From: an uncultured Nonlabens sp.
Lineage (GTDB): Bacteria; Bacteroidota; Bacteroidia; Flavobacteriales; Flavobacteriaceae
DNA: 64,000 nucleotides
NCBI GenBank assembly: GCA_947491755.1
Contig: CANLKV010000002.1
Coordinates: forward strand, 248,001 to 312,000
Direction: 5' to 3'
Below are positions 17,934 through 27,315 of the stretch, piece by piece. Position 1 is the first letter of the stretch. Every line of letters starts with the position of its first letter. Under the pieces are notes generated by a model. It did not search any database and was not told where the DNA came from. It worked only from the letters and a program-made list of their open reading frames with translations. Position numbers and translations under genes: made by a program.

Positions 17934-19292
17934 ATGATTACGACTGTAAATCCTTATACAGGAGAAAACTTACTTTCTTATGAGGAAGATACGCCTGCTA
18001 CTATTGAAGCTAAATTGCAGAAAGCTCAAAGGCGGTACGATTCATGGAAAAGCACGAGTTTTCAAGAACGTACTGATCTGGTGCGTAATTTAGGAAGCGT
18101 ACTGGATAAAAATAAATCTCAATACGCTCGTCAAATGGCCTTAGAGATGGGAAAGCCTATTTCTCAAGGTAAGGGAGAGATTGATAAATGTGTCTGGTTG
18201 TGCAACTATTATGCAGACCACGGGCCTGGTTTTTTGAATAATGAGCAGTTTGAAACAGAATACTACAAATCTTATGTGACCTATGAGCCTATAGGCGTTG
18301 TTCTTGCTGTAATGCCATGGAATTATCCTTTCTGGCAGGTGATGAGATTTATAGTTCCTTCCCTTATTGCAGGCAATGTGGGAGTGTTAAAACACGCAAG
18401 CAGTATCATGGGCTGTGCCTTACTTTTAGAACAATTATTTGAAGAAGCTGGTTTTCCCACGGGATGCTTTACCTCATTAATTATATCAGGTAGCAAAATC
18501 GAGCCCGTAGTAAAAAATCCTATTGTAAAAGCAGTTACTTTGACCGGATCAAAACCTGCTGGAAGCGCCGTTGCACAGGTAGCGGGTAGTGAGATAAAAA
18601 AATCGGTTTTAGAATTAGGGGGGAACAATGCGCTAGTTGTTTTTGATGATGCCCAAATTGACCAGGCAGTAGATACCTGTTTAAATGCGCGGTATCAAAA
18701 CACGGGTCAAAGTTGTATCGCTGGAAAAAGATTACTTCTACAGTCAGCTATTGCTGATGATTTTCTAACCAAATTAACTGAGAAAGTACGCCATCTCAAA
18801 TCTGGCGACCCTCTAAAAGAGGAGACCTATATAGGTGTAATGGCACGTGCGGACCTTGCTCAAGAGCTACAAGAACAACTACAAAAATCTATAGAGATGG
18901 GTGCTACATTGCACCTGGGAGGACATCGAGACCATGCTTATTTTGAACCTACTATTTTAACTGGAGTTACAAGCGATATGCCTGTGTTTCAGGAGGAAAC
19001 TTTTGGCCCCTTACTAGCAGTAACCATCTTTGAAGAAGAACAGGAGGCTGTTGAGCTTGTCAATAACTCAAAATTTGGTTTGGGGGTAAGTTTATTTTCA
19101 GAGAACACAGATCGTTTAGAAAAGCTAGTTCCTCAATTTAAGGACGGAGCAGTATTTATCAATGAGAAAGTGAGCAGTCATCCTAATTTGCCTTTTGGCG
19201 GTACAGGTATTTCAGGTTATGGTAGGGAACTTTCTCGCTATGGTATCCGCGAATTTGTCAATATAAAAACCGTGGTTGTCCAGCATTATTAA
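17934..19292 (+). CDS. NAD(P)-dependent aldehyde dehydrogenase, succinate-semialdehyde type
   Basis: 452 residues, cytosolic ALDH fold. Catalytic Cys C261 in GQSCIAGKR and general-base Glu E227 in LELGGNN are present, as is the cofactor motif PWNYPFW. The short length (no N-terminal oligomerisation extension) and PFGGTGISGYGRELS resemble the GabD/Sad group that oxidises succinate semialdehyde to succinate; the substrate is inferred. Its stop overlaps that of the convergent Nudix gene (TTAA). Confidence 0.9.
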   Translation: MITTVNPYTGENLLSYEEDTPATIEAKLQKAQRRYDSWKSTSFQERTDLVRNLGSVLDKNKSQYARQMALEMGKPISQGKGEIDKCVWLCNYYADHGPGFLNNEQFETEYYKSYVTYEPIGVVLAVMPWNYPFWQVMRFIVPSLIAGNVGVLKHASSIMGCALLLEQLFEEAGFPTGCFTSLIISGSKIEPVVKNPIVKAVTLTGSKPAGSAVAQVAGSEIKKSVLELGGNNALVVFDDAQIDQAVDTCLNARYQNTGQSCIAGKRLLLQSAIADDFLTKLTEKVRHLKSGDPLKEETYIGVMARADLAQELQEQLQKSIEMGATLHLGGHRDHAYFEPTILTGVTSDMPVFQEETFGPLLAVTIFEEEQEAVELVNNSKFGLGVSLFSENTDRLEKLVPQFKDGAVFINEKVSSHPNLPFGGTGISGYGRELSRYGIREFVNIKTVVVQHY

Positions 19293-19861
19293 ACTTGCTG
19301 TAAAAAATACCATTGTAGACTTATAAGAATAATGCTATTATTAAATGCTCCAGATCGGAGCATTTCTTTTGCTTCAAATACTTTTATTGAAACAAGCTCA
19401 ATATCTTCCTTTTCATTTGCTTTCCCACCACCAATATATTTTTTTTGATGATCCCTTATCCTGGCATAGAAAAGATGTATTTGCTCTGAGCAACCACCTG
19501 GCGATGGGTAGTAAGTACTGATAGGCTCAAGATCATGAATGTCATATCCTACCTCTTCACGTGTTTCCCTGATCGCTGATTGTTCTGCACTCTCGTCTTC
19601 ATCTATGGATCCTGCTACTAGTTCTAACATCCATGGATCTTTTCTACGCGCAGAGGGATATCTAAATTGCCGAGTAAAGAGGAATGAGTTGTTATCAATA
19701 TTATGCAAGAGTACTGCGGTCGAATCGCCGCGTTCTAGGCACTCTCTGCTTGCTTTAATTTCACCCTCATTGTTATGTTTATCGTATTGAACGTTTGCTT
19801 TTAAAACTTTTAAAAAGCCGCTGTACACCTCTTTTTCGTGGTTTATTTTAAATGATTTCAT
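19289..19861 (-). CDS. Nudix hydrolase, ADP-ribose/nucleoside-diphosphate-sugar pyrophosphatase type
   Basis: 190 residues. The complete Nudix box runs from G84 to G105 (GSIDEDESAEQSAIRETREE plus VG), with the metal-binding REXXEE. Upstream, FLFTRQFRYP and WMLELVAG are typical of the NudF/NudK branch that cleaves ADP-ribose or GDP-mannose, and a proline about 16 residues after the box (YYPSPG) supports an ADP-sugar enzyme. Shares its stop region with the convergent dehydrogenase; no terminator separates them. Confidence 0.92.
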   Translation of the reverse strand: MKSFKINHEKEVYSGFLKVLKANVQYDKHNNEGEIKASRECLERGDSTAVLLHNIDNNSFLFTRQFRYPSARRKDPWMLELVAGSIDEDESAEQSAIRETREEVGYDIHDLEPISTYYPSPGGCSEQIHLFYARIRDHQKKYIGGGKANEKEDIELVSIKVFEAKEMLRSGAFNNSIILISLQWYFLQQV

Positions 19862-19951
19862 TTATACAAGTTATAAGACTTAGTTAAGAAAACTGCAGGG
19901 ATAAATAGTTTTTTAACCATTTCACTAAATTTAAGCCTTAATTAAAACTAC

Positions 19952-22405
19952 ATGAACAAATCAATCTACCTCGCTTTACTTTTGTCCAGTACATTAGTTT
20001 TATCTGGTTGTAAAGCAAAGAAAGAGCCCTCTAAGGGTTCGGCAACAGAAAAAACCCAGTCTAAAAATGATAATGGTATGAAACCTTATAGCAAGGTGAT
20101 TACTAATGAAGCAAAAACTGATGACGGAATTTTTAAAGTGCATCAGGTTGGCGATAGCTATTATTATGAGATTCCCAATGAAACATTAGGAAAAGAAATG
20201 TTGCTCGTAAGCCGTATTGCTCAAATTCCTTCTAATCTAGGTGGCGGTTATCTGAACGCAGGTAGTAAAACGAACCAACAAGTAGTAGAATGGACTCGTT
20301 TTCAAGATAAAATTCTTCTAAAGGTAAAATCATATTCAGAAATCACTAGAGACTCTACCGCAGCAATTACAAATTCTGTTAGGGTAAATAATTATGAACC
20401 TACTTTATATGCATTTGATATCATGTCTGTCTCACCAGACTCTACTGCGTCAGTTATTGATGTCACAAAATTCTTCAGCTCTGATATTCCTGCTTTAAGT
20501 GGACTTAATGATGGATTGCGCAGTAGCTATAAGGTACGCAGTCTGGACAGGGATCGCAGCTTTATCAATTCTATCAAAAGTTTTCCAGAGAATATAGAGG
20601 TAAAACAAGACTTTACTTATATCGCGGCAAATCCGCCATCTAACAGTAGTGTAGGATCTATCAGTTTGCAAATGAATCAATCCATGATCTTGTTGCCAGA
20701 AAATCCTATGCAACCACGTATTTATGACCCTAGAGTAGGCTTTTTTACAATCAACCAGATTGATTACTCTAGTGACGCACTTAAAGCAGATGAGAATACT
20801 TATATACGCAGATGGAGACTAGAGCCCAAAGATCCAGAAGCATATGCTAGAGGTGAGCTAGTTGAACCAGTAAAACCTATCGTTTATTACTTAGACCCTG
20901 GAACTCCAGAAAATTTAAAGGAATATATTAAACAAGGTATAGAGGACTGGCAAGGTCCTTTTGAAACCGCTGGATTCAAAAATGCTATTATTGCAAAAGA
21001 CGCTCCTAGCAAAGAGGAGGACCCAGAGTTTAGTCCGGAAGATATAAGATATTCTGTAGTACGTTATGTAGCCGGCACTACTCGCAACGCAGTTGGTCCC
21101 AGTGTAAGTGACCCACGCAGTGGGGAGATCATAGAAAGTGATATCATTTGGTATCATAATCACCTACGATCGTATCGTAATAGATATTTACTAGAAACGG
21201 GTGCTGCAAACCCGTCTGCCCGTACCTTGGATACTCCTGCAGATGAGATAGGAGAGATGATGCGTCAGGTAATTGCTCATGAAGTGGGGCATGCCCTAGG
21301 TTTTCCACATAATATGGCCGCAAGTTTTGCGTACGATGTAGAAGATTATCGAGACGGAGAATTTACCCAGAAAAACGGTATTGCTGCAAGCCTTATGGAT
21401 TATGCGAGATATAACTATATCGCTCAACCTGGTGACAAAAATATTCGTTTTGTAAGACAAATGGGACCGTACGATCACTATGCTGTAAACTGGGGTTATC
21501 GAGTTATTCCAGGTGCAGACTCACCAGAAGCTGAGGTGGATACACTTAACGAATGGATTATGGAAAAAGCTGGGGATCCACGATATAAATTTGGTAGACA
21601 GAGCAGTCGTTTTGATCCTCAATCACAAACGGAAGCCATTGGTAACGATCCAGTAAAGGCAAGTACTTATGGTATTAAAAACTTGAAATATGTTGCAAAA
21701 AACCTTGGCGACTGGACCTCAAGTGATACTAATGATTATGAAGATCTAGAAGAGTTATATGGAGAAATGGTAGGGGTATGGAGCCGTTATGTAGGTCATG
21801 TTATTACAAATGTAGGCGGTGTGAATGAAGACCTTAAGAAACCCAATCAAGAGGGCACTGTTTATAGTACAGTAGACAAAAAAACGCAAGAAGAATCTGT
21901 AGAGTGGCTTAATAACAATGTGTTCAATACGCCAGAGTGGCTCATTGACCCTGCATTAATTCAAAATGTGCAATATTCTGGTTATGCAGAGCAAATGCGA
22001 TCTGCACAAACCCGTCATCTTAATAATCTTTTAGATTTTGAGCGTCTAGGAAGACTCTTAAACGCAGAGACCGTAAGCGATAATTACTACAGTGCACTAG
22101 ATCTAGTTAAGGATGTACAGGCAGGAATTTTCTCTCCTGACGGTAAGCTTGACATTTATGAGCGCAACTTACAACGTGCATATGTTGACCGTTTAAATTA
22201 CTTAATGACTGGAGAACTAAGAAGAGGCCGTAGCGGTGATTATTATGATGTAAATCAAAGTGATGTACGATCTATAGTACGTGGGGCTTTAAACAATCTT
22301 TCTCGTACGGTTGCTAGAAAAAAACGTGGAACTAACGATACAATCACTTTATACCACTATGAGGATTTAATGGCAAGAATTGATAACATTCTCAATCCAG
22401 AATAG
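19952..22405 (+). CDS. Zinc metalloprotease lipoprotein (DUF5117/DUF4953 type)
   Basis: 817 residues. MNKSIYLALLLSSTLVLSGC is a lipoprotein signal. The N-terminal DUF5117/5118-like region is followed by a metzincin-like catalytic motif HEVGHALGFPH with H443, E444, H447 and H453. A DUF4953-like C-terminal region completes the protein. Envelope-anchored peptidase, substrate unknown. A paralogue with the same architecture lies at 30271-32703 but with a plain signal peptide. Followed by a strong terminator. Confidence 0.9.
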   Translation: MNKSIYLALLLSSTLVLSGCKAKKEPSKGSATEKTQSKNDNGMKPYSKVITNEAKTDDGIFKVHQVGDSYYYEIPNETLGKEMLLVSRIAQIPSNLGGGYLNAGSKTNQQVVEWTRFQDKILLKVKSYSEITRDSTAAITNSVRVNNYEPTLYAFDIMSVSPDSTASVIDVTKFFSSDIPALSGLNDGLRSSYKVRSLDRDRSFINSIKSFPENIEVKQDFTYIAANPPSNSSVGSISLQMNQSMILLPENPMQPRIYDPRVGFFTINQIDYSSDALKADENTYIRRWRLEPKDPEAYARGELVEPVKPIVYYLDPGTPENLKEYIKQGIEDWQGPFETAGFKNAIIAKDAPSKEEDPEFSPEDIRYSVVRYVAGTTRNAVGPSVSDPRSGEIIESDIIWYHNHLRSYRNRYLLETGAANPSARTLDTPADEIGEMMRQVIAHEVGHALGFPHNMAASFAYDVEDYRDGEFTQKNGIAASLMDYARYNYIAQPGDKNIRFVRQMGPYDHYAVNWGYRVIPGADSPEAEVDTLNEWIMEKAGDPRYKFGRQSSRFDPQSQTEAIGNDPVKASTYGIKNLKYVAKNLGDWTSSDTNDYEDLEELYGEMVGVWSRYVGHVITNVGGVNEDLKKPNQEGTVYSTVDKKTQEESVEWLNNNVFNTPEWLIDPALIQNVQYSGYAEQMRSAQTRHLNNLLDFERLGRLLNAETVSDNYYSALDLVKDVQAGIFSPDGKLDIYERNLQRAYVDRLNYLMTGELRRGRSGDYYDVNQSDVRSIVRGALNNLSRTVARKKRGTNDTITLYHYEDLMARIDNILNPE

Positions 22406-22430
22406 AAGAAAATAAATACGATGATAAAGT

Positions 22431-22458
22431 AAAAGCAGGCCCCTGGGCCTGCTTTTTT
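22431..22458 (+). terminator. Terminator of the metalloprotease lipoprotein gene
   Basis: Stem AAAAGCAGGCC / GGCCTGCTTTT with a 4-nt loop and six T. Confidence 0.87.
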
Positions 22459-22665
22459 GTTCTTCAAAGTCCCTAGAGCAATGACCTTTTTTAAAAGAAT
22501 TTAATGAGCTATTCTCACAATTTAATAAACCTTAAATAGGAAGTAGCCAATTTTCAACAATAGCTCACTGTCTTTGATGTGTTACTTACCAACTTATGGC
22601 AATATGCGATGGATATACATAGTAGATAATCTCATCATCAATAATTAATTAAAAGAGAAAGAGGG

Positions 22666-22704
22666 GCAAAAAAAACAGCCGATTCCCAATAGGAATCGGC
22701 TGTT
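22666..22704 (-). terminator. Terminator of the amidohydrolase operon
   Basis: 13-bp stem (AACAGCCGATTCC / GGAATCGGCTGTT) with a 5-nt loop. Eight A on the plus strand give the T tract on the minus strand. Confidence 0.87.
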
Positions 22705-22721
22705 GTATTAATTGGAAACAA

Positions 22722-24023
22722 TTAGTCCTCTCGAGAATATTTTTCCATATATCGATCATAGAGATCTTTCTGCCTTGTATCTAGTGAGATGTCACGACCA
22801 TCGATAAAAGCTCGTGTTAATTTATTGGTTCTCATGTCAAGGGCATTCCCTTCAGAAATAAATAAAGTAGCACTTTTACCTTCTTCTAGTGATCCGTATT
22901 GATCATCGATGCCTAATATTTTTGCAGTATTTAAAGTAACCATGCTCAAGGCAGCCTCCATATCGAGACCATGAGCAGCTACTGTACCAGCATAAAATGG
23001 TACATTACGCACCTGGTGGCGCTCCATACTTCCAGAGTTTTCAATACCTACAAGAACCCCAGCATCAGCAAGTAATTTAGGAAGCTTGTAAGGCATATCG
23101 TAATCCTCATCTTCTCTAGTAGGAAGACTATGGACTCGTGCAACAAGAATCGGGACTCCCGCAGCAGCAATATCTGCAGCAATGTTTTGAGTACCTTCTG
23201 CACCTATCAATACGAGATTGTTTGTAAGGTTGTTCGCTTTCGCGAAAGCAAGCACATCGATAACCGCTTTCTCACCGCTTACATGTACATAGAAATTTGC
23301 GTTTCCTGCAAGAACCTCCTTAAGAGCTTCAAGTTTTAAATCGATATTTTCGGGCGCTTTTACTTGATGATATGCCCTTGCTTTATCTAGAAACTGTTGT
23401 AATTCTTCTATTTGATCCTCATAGTTTTTTGAAGGTTCAATCGGGCCATAATTAGGCCAGGAGCCAGATCTAGAGAAGCTACTAGGCCAGTTGACGTGAA
23501 TTCCATCATCGATTCTTACGGCAGCGTCCTCCCAGTTCCATGCATCCATTTGTACCACACTAGATTTTCCAGATATGCGACCGCCGCGTGGCGTTATTTG
23601 AGCTACTAGTACGCCATTAGGCCTCATGGTTTCTACCACACGACTCTCTGCATTATAAGCAATAATACTGCGCACATGTGGATTAAATAAGCCTATCTCA
23701 TTTTGATCATCACTTGCATTTACTGCGTCAATTTCTACAAGTCCTAGGGTAGTGTTTGCCGCTACAAGACCGGGATATACATGCTGCCCTGCAGCATCGA
23801 TTACCTCTCCTTTTGTAGTTGTATTAGTTGCTTGACCGCTAGAAATGCTAGTTATTTTGCCGTCTTCTAATACAATGATAGCATTTTCTATAACGCTACC
23901 GTTCCCTATATGAGCAGTACCATTGATGATGGTATAAGCTTTATTTTGTTGAGGTGCTGGAGCTTGTTGAGCTAATACAGGCAATGCCAGTAAAAAGCTC
24001 ACTATAATAAGTATTTTTTTCAT
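22722..24023 (-). CDS. Amidohydrolase-like exported protein lacking the metal-binding HxH
   Basis: The start chosen gives MKKILIIVSFLLALPVLAQ, a Sec signal; the frame is open 12 residues further upstream but that would overlap the previous gene. About 433 residues with the composite beta-sandwich (IINGTAHIGNGSVIENAIIV) and the C-terminal NTAKILGIDDQYGSLEEGK typical of imidazolonepropionase-like enzymes. At the first metal site, where PGLIDxHxH is expected, the sequence reads YPGLVAANTTLGL, and no clear D-S/D-A catalytic motif is seen. It may be a non-catalytic partner of the larger protein encoded 10 bp upstream. The palindrome is inside, read AFAKA. Confidence 0.83.
   Translation of the reverse strand: MKKILIIVSFLLALPVLAQQAPAPQQNKAYTIINGTAHIGNGSVIENAIIVLEDGKITSISSGQATNTTTKGEVIDAAGQHVYPGLVAANTTLGLVEIDAVNASDDQNEIGLFNPHVRSIIAYNAESRVVETMRPNGVLVAQITPRGGRISGKSSVVQMDAWNWEDAAVRIDDGIHVNWPSSFSRSGSWPNYGPIEPSKNYEDQIEELQQFLDKARAYHQVKAPENIDLKLEALKEVLAGNANFYVHVSGEKAVIDVLAFAKANNLTNNLVLIGAEGTQNIAADIAAAGVPILVARVHSLPTREDEDYDMPYKLPKLLADAGVLVGIENSGSMERHQVRNVPFYAGTVAAHGLDMEAALSMVTLNTAKILGIDDQYGSLEEGKSATLFISEGNALDMRTNKLTRAFIDGRDISLDTRQKDLYDRYMEKYSRED
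23236..23249. repeat. Palindrome GCTTTCGCGAAAGC, 14-bp core, in the amidohydrolase-like gene
   Basis: Coding copy, read AFAKA on the minus strand. One outer base differs from the 16-mer. Confidence 0.93.
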
Positions 24024-24033
24024 AATCAATGTT

Positions 24034-26997
24034 TTACCAGTGTAACGTATTGCATTCATACAATGTCTTTGTAGACTGTTTAGGCGTTTGCGTTTTAAGG
24101 CCTTTGTTTTTTGCTTTGATCATCTCATTTGCTAGTTGCTGTCTTTCATTCTTTACAGCAATTCTCATTTCTTTGTCTTTTTCAATATCAAAAAACACAA
24201 TACCGTCAATCATGGTTATTTGAGCTTTGGCCGTTACATCTAGCGGATTTGTATTCCATAGCACTAGATCTGCATCTTTGCCTTCTTTAATACTACCTGT
24301 GCGATCATCAATATGCAATAATTTTGCAGGATTCAACGTGACAAATTTCCAGGCATCTTCCTCGCTCACGCCACCGTACTTTACTGCTTTGGCCGCCTCT
24401 TGATTAAGGCGTCTTGACATTTCTGCATCATCACTGTTAAAGGCAGTTACCACTCCTTGAGAGTGCATGATCGCTCCATTATACGGGATGGCATCATTCA
24501 CCTCATATTTATAAGCCCACCAGTCAGAAAAAGTAGAACCACCAGCACCATGCTCTTTCATTTTGTCTGCCAGCTTATATCCCTCTAAAATATGAGTAAA
24601 AGTATTGAGCACAAAACCATAACGCTCTGCAACCTCCATCATCATATTGATTTCACTTTGTACATAAGAATGACAAGAAACATAACGTTCTCCTTTTAAA
24701 ATTTCAGAAATAACTTCCATTTCTTCATCATAACGGAAGTTATCTGTTCCTCTTGTTTTTTCATATTCTTGAGCTCTTGTGAAATAATCTTCAAATACCT
24801 GCTCGACGCCCATTCTAGTTTGTGGGAAACGTATGCCATTTTGATATCTGGACTGCTTTACGTTTTCACCCAGCGCAAACTTGATAAACTTTGGAGAGTT
24901 ATCATAGATCATCTCATCAGGCGCATATCCCCATTTTAATTTGATAATAGCACTACGACCACCTATTGGATTTGCAGATCCATGCAGTAATTGTGAGGTA
25001 GTCACACCACCAGCCAGATCTCTATAAATATTGATATCTTCATGATCAACAACATCTTCTATAGTAACCTCGGCAGTTGAGTTGTGTCCCGCTTCATTCA
25101 CGCCTTGATCGATCGCAATATGTGAATGCTCATCAATAATACCACTAGTCAAGTGCATGCCTGTTGCATCAATAACTCGTGCACCACTGGCTCGCAGACC
25201 GATACCAATTTTCTCAATCTTGCCGTTTTTAACAAGTACATCTGTATTCTCTACAATACCCTGCTCCTCATTAGTCCATACTGTAGCGTTTTTATACAAC
25301 ACAGTTTCTTCCACGGGCTTGCTTTCAGAACCAAACGCAATATTAGGGTAAGTCATTTTTCCTAGATCGACTACAGCATCTTTGTCCTCATTTTCGTCCT
25401 CTTCCTCTTTATCTGCGGCTGCATCGGACTTGACAGCTGTAAAAGCTTGCTGCTCGCCATCTGGCAAGTACACTTTACCAGTTAAGGCGCTGTTATCAGC
25501 ATCAAGCCTTGCCATCCATCTGGTAAAGCTATCATCTGTAGCATCTTTTTGTGACGTAGTAATGGTTATCCAGTCACCATCTCTCGAAATTTTACTTCCT
25601 AGTTTTATGCTGTCTTGTTTAACACTTATTGATTTGGAATTACCACTAATGGTAATGGAGTAGGTTTCTCCCATTAATTGAGCAGTGTACGTTCCATCAG
25701 CATCAATAACATTGCGGTCTTTGATAACATGCTTAGAACCCTGTACCCAGTTTTCATATATTTTAGTGTCTTTTTCAAACAACTCACCAGAGGTTACAAT
25801 AAAGTTAGCTTGTTTACCTTTCTCTAGAGTCCCTATCATCGCTGATGCGTTCAACATTGCAGCAGGAATAGTGGTAAGAGCCGCAAGTGCCTGTTCTTTT
25901 GTCAATCCATACTCAATAGCTTTTTCGATTTTTACGTGAATATCACCAGCTGTTTTTAGTCCGTGGGTAGTTATAGCAAACTTAACACCGGATTTATGAA
26001 GCATCATGGGGTTTGCAGGACCTTGTTTCCAGTCACGCATGGTACCTAGATTTACAAAATCTTCTAGATAAGGATTTGTCACATCATATGCATCTTCAAA
26101 ATCTACTGGCAAAATAAGTTGCGCATTTGTGGCCACAATATCGTCCATCATTTCATAGGCATCTTTACCACCTACAATTACAAATTGTTTGCCTATGCGA
26201 TCACCTAGCTTGTCAGCTCTCAATACATTTTTCTTGTCACCGGCTTCGATAATTTGAACCAGGTTTTTATTAGCATTAAGCGCTTCTAGTGATCGATCTC
26301 TTGTTATAGCTTTTCCACCAGCATACCAGTCTGCATCAAAGTGCGCCTGGCGCAGTAACGCTAGTGTTCCCATTAGTGAGGTAGGGTAGGACTGATTCGT
26401 TTGCCTGCTGCGATCAAAACTGTAAAAATGACCGCTTTTATCCTTTAAAATACGTGTGTTGTCACTACCGTTATTATTTAAAGCGATTAACATCCCAGTA
26501 CCACGAGCGATGCCGTCATGCAGGTGGGTTTGAACCACACCATAACCCGCTTCCATCATTTTTTCAGCGGCTTTAGAGTCATAGGAATAAAAGTCTATGG
26601 CATTTTGCTCTGGTCGAATGTGATCATTCCAGTAATACCCCTCGCGACCCTCGTCATACTGCTGTCCGCCACGCGAGCTTCTGTCTGGCGATTTCATACT
26701 AAAGTCACCATAAGCCTCCACAAAAGAAGGGTAGATGTAGGCACCGCTAGCATCTTCAATTAATGCTCCAGAGGGAATAGTCACTTTCTTGCCTATGTCG
26801 ACAATTTTACCGTCTTTAATGACGATAGACGCATTCTCTAATTGTTTCCCTGGACTTGTAACGATAGTAGCATTAGCAATCACGCGAGTCGCATTGCTCA
26901 CAGCGCTTATATCATCATTGTTAGGAAAATACTCCTGTGCAGTAGCCGTTATAGCAGCTATTGCAAAGAGCGAAAAAAGTATTTTTTTCATATGCAT
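24034..26997 (-). CDS. Exported two-module amidohydrolase
   Basis: 987 residues after a Sec signal (MKKILFSLFAIAAITATAQ). Two amidohydrolase modules are fused. In the first (about 30-420) the metal site is replaced by YPSFVEAYGDFS, but a C-terminal IGTLEKGKQANFIV is kept. An acidic linker (KEEEDENEDKD) follows near 545. The second (about 570-940) has SGIIDEHSHIA with H624 and H626, later His in CHSYVQSE and NTFTHILEG, and NSDDAE as the catalytic Asp region, so it should be active. Operon with the smaller amidohydrolase-like gene. Substrate unknown; imidazolonepropionase/prolidase-like enzymes are the nearest group. Confidence 0.88.
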   Translation of the reverse strand: MHMKKILFSLFAIAAITATAQEYFPNNDDISAVSNATRVIANATIVTSPGKQLENASIVIKDGKIVDIGKKVTIPSGALIEDASGAYIYPSFVEAYGDFSMKSPDRSSRGGQQYDEGREGYYWNDHIRPEQNAIDFYSYDSKAAEKMMEAGYGVVQTHLHDGIARGTGMLIALNNNGSDNTRILKDKSGHFYSFDRSRQTNQSYPTSLMGTLALLRQAHFDADWYAGGKAITRDRSLEALNANKNLVQIIEAGDKKNVLRADKLGDRIGKQFVIVGGKDAYEMMDDIVATNAQLILPVDFEDAYDVTNPYLEDFVNLGTMRDWKQGPANPMMLHKSGVKFAITTHGLKTAGDIHVKIEKAIEYGLTKEQALAALTTIPAAMLNASAMIGTLEKGKQANFIVTSGELFEKDTKIYENWVQGSKHVIKDRNVIDADGTYTAQLMGETYSITISGNSKSISVKQDSIKLGSKISRDGDWITITTSQKDATDDSFTRWMARLDADNSALTGKVYLPDGEQQAFTAVKSDAAADKEEEDENEDKDAVVDLGKMTYPNIAFGSESKPVEETVLYKNATVWTNEEQGIVENTDVLVKNGKIEKIGIGLRASGARVIDATGMHLTSGIIDEHSHIAIDQGVNEAGHNSTAEVTIEDVVDHEDINIYRDLAGGVTTSQLLHGSANPIGGRSAIIKLKWGYAPDEMIYDNSPKFIKFALGENVKQSRYQNGIRFPQTRMGVEQVFEDYFTRAQEYEKTRGTDNFRYDEEMEVISEILKGERYVSCHSYVQSEINMMMEVAERYGFVLNTFTHILEGYKLADKMKEHGAGGSTFSDWWAYKYEVNDAIPYNGAIMHSQGVVTAFNSDDAEMSRRLNQEAAKAVKYGGVSEEDAWKFVTLNPAKLLHIDDRTGSIKEGKDADLVLWNTNPLDVTAKAQITMIDGIVFFDIEKDKEMRIAVKNERQQLANEMIKAKNKGLKTQTPKQSTKTLYECNTLHW

Positions 26998-27315
26998 AAA
27001 AATTTAAACTTTAAAGATAGAGAATCTATACGTAGCAGCACTGCTTTTGTGGCGCTACATCATTAGTTTTAAGCCTACTGCTTTGCTAGGTGTTATGGGC
27101 GTTCCCCTGTCCTACGGTGGGGGCGGGCTTTACGTTACAATCTTTTTAAATAATGATGACATCCTTATTTAAAAAGGATTTACACTACAATCCCTAACGC
27201 ATAACAAGGTGCCCTAATGATTTATATTGAAGTGGTACCATTATAAAACAAATAGGGAAATGCTGTTGTAATAAAAAAGGGAGTACGCTAGTTACAAATA
27301 TCTTGCACTCGCGCT
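26998..27315. other. 318-bp gap holding a structured element
   Basis: Lies between the start of the amidohydrolase operon and the end of the DUF3810 gene, both on the minus strand. The centre (27091-27206) is a GC-mixed hairpin element unlike its AT-rich flanks. No protein-coding potential seen. Confidence 0.6.
27091..27206. repeat. Structured intergenic element with terminal inverted repeats
   Basis: The ends TGTTATG and CATAACA are inverted 7-mers; just inside, GCGTT (27099-27103) faces AACGC (27196-27200). Inner hairpins: CCCC/GGGG at 27104-27121, and a 12-bp perfect stem CTTTTTAAATAA (27142-27153) / TTATTTAAAAAG (27165-27176). TACAATC occurs twice. Elements with GGGCGTTCCC near one end and CCCTAACGC near the other recur between genes in Bacteroidota, as far as I recall. 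Whether this is a mobile repeat, an attC-like site or an RNA is undecided. Confidence 0.5.

Larger units (their letters stand above)
22406..22721. other. 316-bp gap between convergent genes
   Basis: Contains two hairpin terminators, one for each flanking gene, and about 210 bp of AT-rich sequence between them in which I see no gene or repeat. Confidence 0.6.
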
